Below the pieces are notes generated by a model. That model saw nothing but the letters and a program-made list of their open reading frames with translations. It ran no database searches and was not told where the DNA came from. The position numbers were made by a program, and so were the translations under genes. From Shimia abyssi (GTDB lineage: Bacteria; Pseudomonadota; Alphaproteobacteria; Rhodobacterales; Rhodobacteraceae): DNA of 64,000 nt. Positions 8,986 to 18,280 of this stretch are shown here, one piece after another. Positions within the stretch are counted from its first letter, which is position 1. Each line of letters begins with the position of its first letter. The stretch is taken from assembly GCF_003014475.1 (NCBI RefSeq), contig NZ_PYGJ01000003.1, positions 62,001-126,000 of the forward strand. The letters are read 5' to 3'.

Positions 8986-9977
8986 TTTTCGGCGAAGTCA
9001 GCGCGGCGGATGCGCTCGGCGCGATTTTGGCGCATTCGGTGCAGGCGGGGCCCAGAAAGCTGCGCAAGGGTATGACGCTGGAGGCGGAGCATGTGGCGGC
9101 GTTGGAGGCGGCGGGAATTGCTGCTGTGACGGTAGCACGGCTTGAGCCGGGTGACGTGCATGAGGATAGCGCGGCAGATACGTTGGCCGGGGCGCTGGTG
9201 CCAGATCCGAGTGCTGCGCGATTGCGGTTAACCAAGGCGTTTACCGGGCGTGTCAATCTGGTGGCGGACTGCCCCGGTGTGGCGGTGATGGATGTCGCGG
9301 CGCTGACGCAGCTGAACCTGGTTGATCCGATGGTCACGCTGGCCACGGTGCCGCCTTTTCAGCAGATGGGCACGGGCCAGATGGTGGGGACGGTCAAGAT
9401 TATCTCTTACGGCGTTGCGGGTGCAGACATTGAGCGCGCTTGCGAAGTCGCGCGCGGTGCAATCCGGCTGGCACCTGTGGTGCATAGGACCGCGTCCTTG
9501 ATTATCACCGATATCGAGGGAGGCGCGGGCGACAAGGGGCGCGAGGCGATTGCAGCACGGGTTGAGGCGTTGGGCATGGAGTTGAGCGAGGTGGTGATGG
9601 TGCCGCATCGCATTGACGCGCTGGCCAATGCAATGGCGGCGGCCAAGGGGGATATGGTGATGATACTGACCGCCTCGGCCACGTCCGATCCGATGGATGT
9701 CGCGCCTGAGGCCGTGCGCCGTGCCGGGGGACAGGTGGAGCGGTTTGGGATGCCGGTCGATCCGGGGAACCTGTTGTTTATCGGGGCGTTGCGTCAAAAA
9801 CCGGTGATTGGCCTGCCGGGCTGCGCGCGGGCTCCGGCGCTGAATGGTGCGGATTGGGTTTTAGCGCGCGTGGCATGTGGCATAAAGGTGAGCCATGGCG
9901 ACATTGCGGGTATGGGGGTGGGGGGATTGCTCAAAGAGATACCGACACGTCCAATGCCACGTGAGCGGCGGCGGTAA
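8982..9977 (+). CDS. Molybdopterin-binding protein (MoeA/MogA-fold)
   Basis: The product is 331 residues with a molybdopterin-binding fold. The N-terminus (LRKGMTLEAEHVAALEAAG) resembles MoeA-like proteins, and the C-terminal half carries VMILTASATSDPMDVAPEA and RFGMPVDPGNLLFIG, as in MoCF-binding domains. Relatives in cox and aldehyde-oxidase clusters are often fused to a MobA-like nucleotidyltransferase; that domain is absent here. It probably prepares or hands over molybdenum cofactor, possibly in the cytosine dinucleotide form used by this enzyme class. It starts inside the XdhC stop (ATGA), which implies translational coupling. Confidence 0.82.
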   Translation: MIFGEVSAADALGAILAHSVQAGPRKLRKGMTLEAEHVAALEAAGIAAVTVARLEPGDVHEDSAADTLAGALVPDPSAARLRLTKAFTGRVNLVADCPGVAVMDVAALTQLNLVDPMVTLATVPPFQQMGTGQMVGTVKIISYGVAGADIERACEVARGAIRLAPVVHRTASLIITDIEGGAGDKGREAIAARVEALGMELSEVVMVPHRIDALANAMAAAKGDMVMILTASATSDPMDVAPEAVRRAGGQVERFGMPVDPGNLLFIGALRQKPVIGLPGCARAPALNGADWVLARVACGIKVSHGDIAGMGVGGLLKEIPTRPMPRERRR

Positions 9978-10110
9978 GATGCCGTCGGCAGCATGATACG
10001 ACCAATGTATAGGGCGCTTTGCCGTGGCCCGCGAACTAACGTTCTTTCAGAGCGTACGGCCTACGCGTAAGTTTGGGTCGACACACATGACAACAAAATG
10101 GGAGGAGCCA

Positions 10111-10596
10111 ATGTCACAAGTCACCATGACTGTGAATGGCAAGGAAATGTCCGGCGATGCCGAAGGGCGCACCTTGCTTAGCCAATTCTTGCGGGAGGAG
10201 CTGGACCTGACCGGCACCCATGTGGGGTGCGACACCAGCCAATGCGGCGCCTGCGTGGTGCATGTGAACGGCAAGGCCATCAAGAGCTGTACCATGTTGG
10301 CAATGGAAGCGGATGGTGCCTCGGTGGAAACCATTGAAGGACAGGCAGAGGCGGACGGATCGCTGAACACCATTCAACAGGCGTTTCAGGATCACCATGG
10401 TCTGCAATGCGGGTTCTGCACGCCGGGCATGGTGATGACTGCGGCGGCGCTCTTGAAAGAGAACCCGACACCAAGTGAAGCGGAAATTCGCGACTACCTG
10501 GAGGGCAATATCTGTCGGTGCACGGGTTACCACAATATCGTCAAGGCGATCATGGCCGCGTCTGGTCAGGATGTGGGGGCCATTGCCGCCGAGTGA
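10111..10596 (+). CDS. coxS: CO dehydrogenase-like small subunit, two [2Fe-2S] clusters
   Basis: The product is 161 residues, the normal CoxS length. The plant-type ferredoxin domain has [14 protein letters not shown] plus a distal cysteine in KSCTML. The helical domain has CGFCTPGM and [13 protein letters not shown] for the second cluster. It passes electrons from the molybdenum site in CoxL to FAD in CoxM. ATG 10111 is preceded by GGAGGAGCCA, an excellent ribosome site, so the upstream in-frame ATGs are rejected. Gene order S-L-M is that reported for form II clusters, unlike the M-S-L order of form I. Confidence 0.93.
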   Translation: MSQVTMTVNGKEMSGDAEGRTLLSQFLREELDLTGTHVGCDTSQCGACVVHVNGKAIKSCTMLAMEADGASVETIEGQAEADGSLNTIQQAFQDHHGLQCGFCTPGMVMTAAALLKENPTPSEAEIRDYLEGNICRCTGYHNIVKAIMAASGQDVGAIAAE

Positions 10597-10703
10597 TGCT
10601 TGGCGTCGCGTCGGAGGAGGGCGCGGCGGTTTGTGAGTATTTTGAGAACAATGAAAGGGTGTGGTGTGCCAAATGGCCCGCATCCGATCAATGGGAGGAT
10701 AAC

Positions 10704-13073
10704 ATGCCAAAAGATCACGGTATTGGCGCCAGCCCGAAGCGGCGCGAAGATGTCCGGTTTTTAACCGGTGCAGGAAACTATACGGATGATATCAATCAGC
10801 GTGGCCAGACATTTGCAGCGTTTGCGCGTTCGAATGTAGCCAATGGAGCGATCCGGTCCGTAAACACGTCAGTTGCCGAGGCGATGCCTGGTGTTGTCGC
10901 AGTGTTCACGGGCGAAGATTTTGTCGACGTTGGCGGAAACCCGGCTGGTTGGTATATCGAGAGCCGCGACGGCACGCCGATGAAGGAACCCAAACGCCCG
11001 GTTCTGGCACATGGCAAGGTGCGCCATGTCGGAGATGCCTATGCGGCTGTGATTGCCGAAACGCTGGATCAGGCCCGTGACGCGGTGGAGGCGATCGAAG
11101 CGGATATCGAAGAATTGCCGGCTGTGGCCACATGTGCGGCCGCGCTGGCAGACGGTGCGTCATTGGTTCACGACGAGATTGAGACCAACATGGTGTTCGA
11201 CTGGGGCTGGATTGAGGACAATCGCGCCGCCACGGATGAAGCCATCAAGAACGCGCCGCATGTAACGACGCTTGAGCTGGTCAATAACCGGCTGGTGCCT
11301 AATGCCATGGAGCCGCGCGCCTCGATCGGGGATTACAATCGGGGTACCGGGGATTACACTCTGCACACCACGTCGCAGAACCCGCATCTGACGCGGTTGC
11401 TGATCTCGGCCTTTGTAATGGGCATTCCCGAAAACAAGCTGACGGTGATTGCACCGGATGTTGGTGGTGGGTTTGGATCAAAGATTTATCATTATGGCGA
11501 AGAGGCCTTGGTTCTGGCAGCTGCGAAAAAGCTGGGGCGGCCGGTCAAGTGGACTGCGGATCGCTCGGAGAGCTTTTTGACCGACGCACATGGGCGTGAT
11601 CATGTGACCAAGATTGAGCTGGCGACGGAAGAAGACGGCACATTCATTGCCATTCGCACGGAAACGCTGGCCAATGTGGGGGCATATCTGTCGAATTTTG
11701 CCACTGTGACACCGACGTTCTTGCATGGCACATTGATGGCGGGCAACTATACGGTGCCCAATGTCTATGTGAATCTGAAGGCGGTATTGACCAACACCGC
11801 ACCGGTGGATGCCTATCGCGGGGCCGGGCGGCCCGAGGCAACCTATTCCATTGAGCGTGTGATCGACAAATGTGCTCGTGAGTTGAAGATAGACCCGATT
11901 GCGCTGCGCCGAAAAAACTTTATCAAGCCGGACCAGTTTCCATATACCACGCCAGTGGCGCTTGAATATGACATTGGCAATTATGACGCTGTGATGGACA
12001 AGCTTGAAGAGATTGGTGATCTGGCCGGGTTCGCAGCGCGACGTGCTGAGAGTGAGGCGCGGGGCAAGCTGCGTGGTTTGGGTGTGAACAGCTATATCGA
12101 AGCGTGTGGCATTGCGCCGTCAAACCTTGTCGGAGTGCTGGGCGCGCGCGTCGGGCTGTATGATGCTGCAACTGTGCGTGTGAATGCCACCGGGTCTCTG
12201 GCGGTGATGGTTGGGGCGCATAGCCATGGGCAGGGGCATGAAACGGCCTTTCCTCAGGTGGTGGCGGAGATGCTGGGCATAGATGAAGGCCAGATCGAGA
12301 TCGTGCATGGTGACACCTCGAAAATCCCGTTTGGGATGGGCACCTATGGGTCGCGATCATTGGCCGTGTGCGGATCGGCCGTGGTGCGTGCCACCGAAAA
12401 GATCATCAACAAGGCCAAGAAGATCGCGGCCCATATGATGGAAGCCGCAGAGGCCGATATCGAGTTGAAGGATGGTACGTTTTCGGTTGCAGGAACGGAT
12501 AAATCCGTCGCCTGGGGCGAGGTGGCGCTAAAAGCCTATGTGCCGCATCAGTTCCCGATTGAGGATATTGAGCCGGGTCTTGAAGAGACGGCGTTCTATG
12601 ATCCGGCCAATTTTACCTATCCGTCAGGGGCCTATGCCTGTGAGGTTGAGGTGGATCCGGAGACCGGAAAGGTGACGGTGGAGCGTTTTGCTGCGGCGGA
12701 TGATTTTGGCAATGTTATCAACCCGATGATTGTCGAAGGTCAGGTGCATGGCGGGCTTGGTCAGGGTATTGGTCAGGCGTTGCTGGAGAACTGTATCTAT
12801 GATGATGACGGTCAGTTACTGAGCGCGTCTTATATGGATTATGCGATGCCGCGCGCCGACGATGTGCCGTTTTACGCGGTGGATCACAGTGCCAAGACAC
12901 CGTGTACTCATAACCCGCTTGGGGTGAAGGGCTGTGGCGAAGCCGGCGCAATTGGCTCTCCTCCGTCGGTGGTGAATGCGGTGGTTGATGCGTTGCAGTC
13001 TGGTGGGCATGATGTGACGCATATCGACATGCCGGTGTCGCCGTCCCGCGTGTGGGCCGCAATGCAGAAGTGA
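10704..13073 (+). CDS. coxL: CO dehydrogenase-like large subunit, form II (molybdenum hydroxylase)
   Basis: This is the catalytic subunit, 789 residues, with both aldehyde-oxidase/xanthine-dehydrogenase domains. The active-site loop reads AYRGAGR at residues 370-376. That is the form II (BMS) signature; true CO-oxidising form I enzymes carry AYxCSFR with the copper-binding cysteine. Other conserved motifs are [29 protein letters not shown] and the C-terminal [12 protein letters not shown] with the catalytic glutamate. ATG 10704 follows GGGAGGATAAC; the upstream frame is noise. CO oxidation is therefore doubtful and the true substrate is unknown. The assignment as a form II CoxL-like enzyme is firm. 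Confidence 0.93.
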   Translation: MPKDHGIGASPKRREDVRFLTGAGNYTDDINQRGQTFAAFARSNVANGAIRSVNTSVAEAMPGVVAVFTGEDFVDVGGNPAGWYIESRDGTPMKEPKRPVLAHGKVRHVGDAYAAVIAETLDQARDAVEAIEADIEELPAVATCAAALADGASLVHDEIETNMVFDWGWIEDNRAATDEAIKNAPHVTTLELVNNRLVPNAMEPRASIGDYNRGTGDYTLHTTSQNPHLTRLLISAFVMGIPENKLTVIAPDVGGGFGSKIYHYGEEALVLAAAKKLGRPVKWTADRSESFLTDAHGRDHVTKIELATEEDGTFIAIRTETLANVGAYLSNFATVTPTFLHGTLMAGNYTVPNVYVNLKAVLTNTAPVDAYRGAGRPEATYSIERVIDKCARELKIDPIALRRKNFIKPDQFPYTTPVALEYDIGNYDAVMDKLEEIGDLAGFAARRAESEARGKLRGLGVNSYIEACGIAPSNLVGVLGARVGLYDAATVRVNATGSLAVMVGAHSHGQGHETAFPQVVAEMLGIDEGQIEIVHGDTSKIPFGMGTYGSRSLAVCGSAVVRATEKIINKAKKIAAHMMEAAEADIELKDGTFSVAGTDKSVAWGEVALKAYVPHQFPIEDIEPGLEETAFYDPANFTYPSGAYACEVEVDPETGKVTVERFAAADDFGNVINPMIVEGQVHGGLGQGIGQALLENCIYDDDGQLLSASYMDYAMPRADDVPFYAVDHSAKTPCTHNPLGVKGCGEAGAIGSPPSVVNAVVDALQSGGHDVTHIDMPVSPSRVWAAMQK

Positions 13074-13080
13074 TGTGAAA

Positions 13081-13140
13081 CCGAGGGAGCCGGGGCGCTG
13101 CCCCGGACCCCGGGATATTTTTTGGCGAAAGGAAGTTGGG
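13081..13140 (-). repeat. Intergenic hairpin repeat, copy 2
   Basis: Read on the minus strand, the core GCCAAAAAATATCCCGGGGT is followed by the GC hairpin CCGGGGC-N3-GCCCCGG (13090-13106). It lies between coxL and coxM. It is related to the copies at 6625, 32149 and 60004. Confidence 0.65.
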
Positions 13141-13172
13141 CGTAGCCGGCTTGCTGGAAAGGAACCAAAGAG

Positions 13173-13958
13173 ATGTATAATTTTGAGTTTGAAAAGCCCG
13201 GCTCGATTGCAGACGCAGTTGCGGCATTGGGGTCTGAGGACGCACAGGCGCTGGGCGGGGGGCAGACGTTGATCCCGACGCTGAAGCAGCGGCTGGCGGC
13301 GCCCAGCAAGCTGGTGAGTTTGACCGGCATTGCCGAGATGCAGGGCGTGTGCATGGATGATGACGGACGCATGTGTATTGGGGCTGTCACGTCGCATGAA
13401 GATGTGGCCGCTCAAGGGGCAAGTTATGCTGCGTTGGCAGACCTTGCCGGCAATATCGGGGATCCTGCTGTGCGCGCGAGGGGGACAATAGGCGGATCGC
13501 TCGCCAATAATGACCCATCGGCCTGTTATCCCGCAGGCGCGTTGGCCTCTGGGGCAACGATTGTGACAAACAGCCGAGAGATTGCGGCGGATGACTACTT
13601 TCAGGGCATGTTCACCACGGCGCTGGAAGAGGGCGAGATTATCACCGACGTGAAATTTCCGGTGCCTGAGGCGGCAAATTATCAGAAGTTTGAGCAGCCT
13701 GCATCGCGTTTTGCGCTGGTGGGTGTGTTTGTGGCGAAATTTGCCGATGGGGTTCGTGTCGCTGTGACAGGGGCATCCGAAGAGGGTGTGCATCGTTGGG
13801 CGGCTGCTGAAGAGGCATTGTCTGCTAATTTCTCGGCCGATGCGGTGCCGGATGCGCCGGATGCGGATGGGATGATTGCCGATCTGCATGGCACTTCGGC
13901 GTATCGCGCGCATCTTGTGGCGGTGCTGACCAGGCGGGCGGTGGCGGCCTGCGGCTGA
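13173..13958 (+). CDS. coxM: CO dehydrogenase-like medium subunit, FAD-binding
   Basis: This 261-residue FAD subunit takes electrons from the CoxS clusters. FAD-binding motifs are [14 protein letters not shown], a variant of AGGxSLLPxM near residue 30, and [12 protein letters not shown] around residue 110, the TIGGS-type motif. It is about 25 residues shorter than form I CoxM (about 288), as is common among form II-like members. The C-terminal CODH_FAD_C domain starts near [17 protein letters not shown]. It is the last gene of the cox operon and is followed by a strong terminator at 13993-14022. Confidence 0.92.
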   Translation: MYNFEFEKPGSIADAVAALGSEDAQALGGGQTLIPTLKQRLAAPSKLVSLTGIAEMQGVCMDDDGRMCIGAVTSHEDVAAQGASYAALADLAGNIGDPAVRARGTIGGSLANNDPSACYPAGALASGATIVTNSREIAADDYFQGMFTTALEEGEIITDVKFPVPEAANYQKFEQPASRFALVGVFVAKFADGVRVAVTGASEEGVHRWAAAEEALSANFSADAVPDAPDADGMIADLHGTSAYRAHLVAVLTRRAVAACG

Positions 13959-13992
13959 CGCGCACGTCCTTGTGGCACGACGAGAGGTTAAG

Positions 13993-14022
13993 GAGCGCTG
14001 GGTTGAACCGGCGCTCTTTTTT
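13993..14022 (+). terminator. Rho-independent terminator after coxM
   Basis: The stem GAGCGC/GCGCTC (13993-13998 and 14011-14016) encloses a loop that itself contains GGTT/AACC, and is followed at once by six T residues. It ends the plus-strand cox operon. Confidence 0.8.
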
Positions 14023-14059
14023 GATTTTGGCGGTGTGCTCTGGGCGTTTTAGGGGCCGA

Positions 14060-14659
14060 TTAGAGAGGCTTGCGGGCGATGAAGTCGATCAGGGCAGACA
14101 TGCCCGAATGCCCGCGGCCTTCCTGAACCTCGCGCTCATAGGCGTGGCAGGTGACAATCTTCCAACCGACAAAGGCGGCGCGCAGGATCGCGTCGGTATA
14201 CATGTTCTCTTTGAAAGGCGGGCCGCCGGTGCCGTGTTCAAGCTGTTTTGGTGTGTAGCCATGCAGCATAACGAGACCACCGGGTTTGGTTGCCTGTTTC
14301 ATGCCGTTGAATTGAAGGCGACGTCCGTCGGGGCCGACAAACTGGATGAAGATACCGGCGACAATGTCAAAACGGTCCTGCTCCCATGTGCGGGTCAGGA
14401 CGTCTTCCTCTTTGAAAGTGAGTGAGACATTTTTGTCCGCCGCCAGGCGGTTGGCGCGGGCGAGGGCGGTTGGGGCGAATTCAAGCGCGGTGACGTCAAG
14501 GCCGCATTGCGCCATGTAGACCGAGTTGCGTCCTTCGCCGTCGGCGACGGCGAGGGCGGATGCGCCCGGCGTCACGTGGGTTTGGTGGTCCAGTAGGAAT
14601 TGCGCCGGTGCGGTGCCAAAGACGTAGTCGGCGGAACCGGCGTAACGTTCTTCCCACAT
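14060..14659 (-). CDS. Class I SAM-dependent methyltransferase
   Basis: The product is 199 residues with a Rossmann methyltransferase fold. The SAM-binding region is around ALAVADGEGRNSVYMAQCG (motif I, with a D-G-E-G-R-N variant) and VTALEFAPTALARA; motif IV is in DIVAGIFIQF. The start MWEERYAGSADYVFGTAPAQF resembles the small TehB/thiopurine-methyltransferase-like group. The substrate cannot be told from sequence. It faces the cox operon tail-to-tail and lies just downstream of infC on the same strand, but a strong terminator at 14680-14712 separates it from infC. Confidence 0.85.
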   Translation of the reverse strand: MWEERYAGSADYVFGTAPAQFLLDHQTHVTPGASALAVADGEGRNSVYMAQCGLDVTALEFAPTALARANRLAADKNVSLTFKEEDVLTRTWEQDRFDIVAGIFIQFVGPDGRRLQFNGMKQATKPGGLVMLHGYTPKQLEHGTGGPPFKENMYTDAILRAAFVGWKIVTCHAYEREVQEGRGHSGMSALIDFIARKPL

Positions 14660-14678
14660 GGGGGCCTCATTGGTCTGG

Positions 14679-14713
14679 AAAAGAAAACCCCCGTCCAGGC
14701 GGGCGGGGGTTTG
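14679..14713 (-). terminator. Rho-independent terminator after infC
   Basis: Read on the minus strand, a G/C-rich stem (AACCCCCG pairing with CGGGGGTT, arms near 14686-14693 and 14705-14712) is followed by a T-rich run opposite AAAAGAAAA at 14679-14687. It separates infC from the methyltransferase gene. Confidence 0.8.
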
Positions 14714-14718
14714 AAGGG

Positions 14719-15264
<546 letters not shown>

Positions 15265-15459
15265 GGTTTTGTTCCTTCAATAGCTGTCGTCTTTCAAGGC
15301 GCTAATTTATTCGCGGATTCGTGCCGTTACAACCGCCAATGAGCGGTAGATGGCGTATTGGTGTGATTTGGGCTTTGATTTTGCGCCAAGACATGGCTGA
15401 TTGACCGCATGACGCCGCACATATTGTTGGTGTTGTTAGTTTTTAGAGGAGTCGGCGAC

Positions 15460-16014
15460 ATGAGAATGGTTGCTTGGGTTGTTATTTTGGGTGCGTTCTG
15501 TGTAGGCGCATATTTTCTAATATTCGCATCACCAGAGGTTTCGGAGGCACCGGACTCGACCAGTGAGGCCGTTCAGGATGCGGTGAATGATGCCGTTGAG
15601 GCGGTTGGCGATGCTGTTGAAGAGGTGTCGGACGCTGTTGACGAGGCGGTTGATGATGCGGCAGCTGCGGTAGAAGAGGCGTCGGACGCCGTTGACGAAG
15701 CCGTAGATGAGGCTGTTGAGAATACGGCGGCTGCAGCAGAAGAAGCCGCCGAACAAGTTGAGGAAATGGCGGATGACGCGGCACAGGCGGTTGAGGATGC
15801 AATTGACGATGCGTCAGAGATCGACCCAGATGCAGTGGCTGAATTCCTGACCGTTGACGGGTTTGACAAGGACAAGGTTCTTGAGCTGATTGATAACTCG
15901 TCGCTGGATCCGATCAAGAAAACGGCGCTGTCTAACGCGGTTGAACAGGCGGCCCAATCGCCCGAAACGCTGAAGATTGCGCTGGATCAGTTGAAGGCGG
16001 AATTGGGACTGTAA
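15460..16014 (+). CDS. Membrane-anchored acidic helical-repeat protein
   Basis: I do not recognise a named family. The 184-residue product has one N-terminal membrane helix (MVAWVVILGAFCVGAYFLIF) and then about 90 residues of Ala/Val/Asp/Glu-rich repeats such as DAVDEAVDDAAAAVEEASDA, with an apparent period of 11 and near 7-residue subunits. A short C-terminal domain (SLDPIKKTALSNAVEQA, LKIALDQLKAELGL) follows. The repeat should form a long amphipathic or coiled helix facing the periplasm. ATG 15460 is supported by AGAGGAG 8 bases upstream. It stands alone and ends at a strong terminator. A spacer or scaffold role in the envelope is a guess. Confidence 0.8.
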   Translation: MRMVAWVVILGAFCVGAYFLIFASPEVSEAPDSTSEAVQDAVNDAVEAVGDAVEEVSDAVDEAVDDAAAAVEEASDAVDEAVDEAVENTAAAAEEAAEQVEEMADDAAQAVEDAIDDASEIDPDAVAEFLTVDGFDKDKVLELIDNSSLDPIKKTALSNAVEQAAQSPETLKIALDQLKAELGL

Positions 16015-16036
16015 GAGCCTGATCCCAAAAACGCAA

Positions 16037-16069
16037 AACGCGCCCGGCGATAAGTCGGGCGCGTTTTTT
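16037..16069 (+). terminator. Strong terminator, probably bidirectional
   Basis: The ten-base stem AACGCGCCCG/CGGGCGCGTT (16037-16046, 16056-16065) is followed by a T run to 16069. The left flank is A-rich, so it could also end fpr, which points at it from the other side. Confidence 0.88.
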
Positions 16070-16091
16070 ATTGGTTTGGGTCCAGTGTGGA

Positions 16092-16940
16092 TCAATCTAG
16101 GAAGGCTTTTTCCACTACATATTGCGCTGGTTTGGAATTGGCGCCTTCTTCGAGGCCTGCTTTTTCCAGCATGTCCTTGAGTTCAAGGTTAAAGGCGAGG
16201 TTTCCGCAGATCATGGCGCGGTCGCTTTCGGGGTTCAACGGCGCGACACCGAGGTCGGCATATGCTTCGCCGGAATTGATCAGGTCAGTGATGCGACCCA
16301 TCTTAGCACTCTCTTCGCGAGTGGTTGTCGGGTAGTACTTGATTTTTTTCCAGAACCCTTCGCCGATCACTTCGTTCAGAAGTTCGTCATTTTTGAGCGC
16401 CTCGATCAATTCGCGGCCATATGTCAATTCGCCCACGGTGCGGCAGGTATGTGTGATGATGACTTCGTCGTAATCCTCATAAGTCTGCGGTTCGCGCAAG
16501 AGCGAGGCAAAGGGCGCAAAGCCGGTGCCGGTGGCAAAGAACCAGATGCGTTTGCCGGGGATCAGAGCGTCATGCACGAGGGTGCCGACCGGTTTTGGGC
16601 GCAGGATCACTTCGTCGCCGGGCTTGATGTGCTGAAGCTTGGACGTGAGCGGGCCATCTTCAACCTTGATCGAATAGAACTCCATCTCTTCGTCCCAGCT
16701 GGGCGAGGCGATGGAATAAGCGCGCAGCAGTGGCTTTTGCTTGCCGGTTTCGGGATGGGGGTCGCCCATCAGGCCGATCATGACAAACTCGCCCGAGCGA
16801 AAACGCAGCGACGCAGGGCGCGTGCAACGGAACCGGAACAGGCGGTCGGTGTAGTGCTGCACCTCGGTCACGGTCTGAGCGTCGGGCAGGGCGGGTACTT
16901 TAACGGCTTTGGCTTCGGTCACGGGTGTTTGCTCGGTCAT
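16092..16940 (-). CDS. fpr: Ferredoxin/flavodoxin-NADP reductase
   Basis: This FAD enzyme exchanges electrons between NADPH and ferredoxin. It is 282 residues with FAD motif LLRAYSIASPSW, NADP-binding FFATGTGFAPFASLLR, VIITHTCRTVGELTYG and CGNLAFNLELKDML, and the C-terminal FVEKAFLD-like end (YVVEKAFLD) typical of the bacterial Fpr subclass. It lies downstream of the sulfite-reduction operon on the same strand, with about 120 bases between. CysI here is of the ferredoxin-dependent type, so Fpr is a plausible electron source for it. The start at 16940 (MTEQTPVTEAKAV) is the only reasonable one. Confidence 0.93.
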   Translation of the reverse strand: MTEQTPVTEAKAVKVPALPDAQTVTEVQHYTDRLFRFRCTRPASLRFRSGEFVMIGLMGDPHPETGKQKPLLRAYSIASPSWDEEMEFYSIKVEDGPLTSKLQHIKPGDEVILRPKPVGTLVHDALIPGKRIWFFATGTGFAPFASLLREPQTYEDYDEVIITHTCRTVGELTYGRELIEALKNDELLNEVIGEGFWKKIKYYPTTTREESAKMGRITDLINSGEAYADLGVAPLNPESDRAMICGNLAFNLELKDMLEKAGLEEGANSKPAQYVVEKAFLD

Positions 16941-17063
16941 ATCAACAACAGGCGGGAATGCCCGTCTCCATCTATCATGTCATGGCAGGAATTGAAGGTG
17001 AATTTGCGACAGGTCTTTGACATATCGCAAATATACGATCTGTTTTACAGTTCGGCCGCTGCG

Positions 17064-17477
17064 CTACGCGTCAGAGCGCATACGGGCCTGATAATCGTGG
17101 GCCTTCCAGTCGGCACGGAAGACCCAGTCTTCCTGAGGTTGGCGGGCGGCGTGCTCGTCAGAGATTTCGACCTCGTCAAAGCCGCAGCGGCGCGCCATGG
17201 CGTATTGGTCAGAGATGACGTGACCTTTGGCGCGCAGACGGCCGGTATAACCTGAGAGGCGCAAGTGACGGGCGATGGTAAAACCACGACCATCGGCAAA
17301 GGAGGGAAAGTCGACACGCACCATTTCGACGCCGATCAGTTTGTCTGCCAATGTGGCAGGGTCGGTGTCTGAGGGAATGTCCAGCGAGACCACATCATTG
17401 GCGGCGTCGCTGAGCGCGACGTAGCCCTGCGTCCAGTCGTCTGTTCCAAAACCTGTATCGGTTACAAGTACACTCAT
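17064..17477 (-). CDS. DUF934 protein of the sulfite-reduction operon
   Basis: The 137-residue product belongs to the DUF934 family that follows cysH/cysI in many proteobacteria. Conserved segments are VSLDIPSDTDPATLADKL, VRVDFPSFADGRGFTIARHL and LRAKGHVISDQYAMARRCGFDEVE. Its biochemical role is unsettled; genome context ties it to sulfite reduction. ATG 17477 overlaps the cysH stop (ATGA); a longer reading upstream would lie inside cysH and is rejected. The start codon follows GGAGAGAAA in the end of cysH. Confidence 0.9.
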   Translation of the reverse strand: MSVLVTDTGFGTDDWTQGYVALSDAANDVVSLDIPSDTDPATLADKLIGVEMVRVDFPSFADGRGFTIARHLRLSGYTGRLRAKGHVISDQYAMARRCGFDEVEISDEHAARQPQEDWVFRADWKAHDYQARMRSDA

Positions 17478-18280
17478 GTTTTCTCTCCAACTCGCACCAT
17501 TTTGCCGTTTACAAAATGGATGCCGCATTCCTCTTTGTCCTGTCCACGCCAGCGGCCTGAACGGGGGTCTTCGCCTTCGGCCACTTTGGACGTGCAGGGG
17601 GCACAGCCGATAGACGGGTAGCCCTGCGCCACCAGAGGGTGACGGGGCAGGCGGTTTTCTTCCATATAGGCGCGCACGTCTTCGGGTGCCCAATGCGCCA
17701 GCGGGTTGACCTTGATCCGACCGGTAAAGTCTTCGACCTCAAAAAAGTCAAGCGCGGCGCGGGTGCCTGATTGGAACCGCTTGCGCCCGGTGATCCAGCC
17801 ATCATAGCCGCGTAGCGCCTTTTGCAAGGGGCGGGTTTTGCGCAGGGCACAGCAGGCGTCGGTGTCGGCGCGGTGCAAGAGCCCGTCGGGGTCTTCGGCT
17901 TTGAGCGTGGCTTGGGACGCGCGGATGACCTGAACGTTCTTCAGGTTCAAGCGCTCGGCCAGTTCCTGTTGATAGACCAGCGTTTCGGTGAACAGCATTT
18001 CGGTATCGACAAAGATCACCGGAGCGTTGCGGTCGGCGATGGCGGCCATGTGCAACAGCACAACGGATTCCGCGCCAAAGGACGAAACCAGAGCCAGTTT
18101 CCCGGCCTGCGGATCGCGCAATGCGGCCTCGACCACCGAGGTCGCCGAGTGGTGGCGATAGCGGGCATTAAGCGCGTCAACCTTGGCCTGAAGTGGGTCA
18201 GGGGGCAGGTCATCACGCGCCGATCCTGTCGCGCCGCTGTTCAGCGGCGAGACAAGAGGGGTGAAATTATCATGCGGCAT
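17474..18280 (-). CDS. cysH: Adenylylsulfate (APS) reductase, [4Fe-4S] type
   Basis: CysH reduces activated sulfate to sulfite with thioredoxin or glutathione. The 268-residue product has the cysteine pairs DACCALRKTRPL and GCAPCTSK, which ligate a [4Fe-4S] cluster, and the catalytic cysteine in EECGIHF. The cluster marks it as the APS-using assimilatory type rather than the E. coli PAPS type. The nucleotide motif is VSSFGAESVVLLHM. The start at 18280 lies within the end of cysI (8-11 bases overlap region), as expected in this tightly packed operon. The window does not show cysD/N or another sulfate-activation gene. Confidence 0.93.
   Translation of the reverse strand: MPHDNFTPLVSPLNSGATGSARDDLPPDPLQAKVDALNARYRHHSATSVVEAALRDPQAGKLALVSSFGAESVVLLHMAAIADRNAPVIFVDTEMLFTETLVYQQELAERLNLKNVQVIRASQATLKAEDPDGLLHRADTDACCALRKTRPLQKALRGYDGWITGRKRFQSGTRAALDFFEVEDFTGRIKVNPLAHWAPEDVRAYMEENRLPRHPLVAQGYPSIGCAPCTSKVAEGEDPRSGRWRGQDKEECGIHFVNGKMVRVGEKT

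Noticed and set aside
12816-13913. 365-codon frame on the minus strand over coxL/coxM
   Set aside because: Antisense shadow with His/Arg-rich composition; coxL and coxM are certain.
15541-15800. Repetitive DNA that might suggest a tandem-repeat locus or CRISPR
   Set aside because: The repeat is at protein level (helical DAVDEAV units) with varied codons; no spacer structure. No CRISPR array was seen anywhere in the window.
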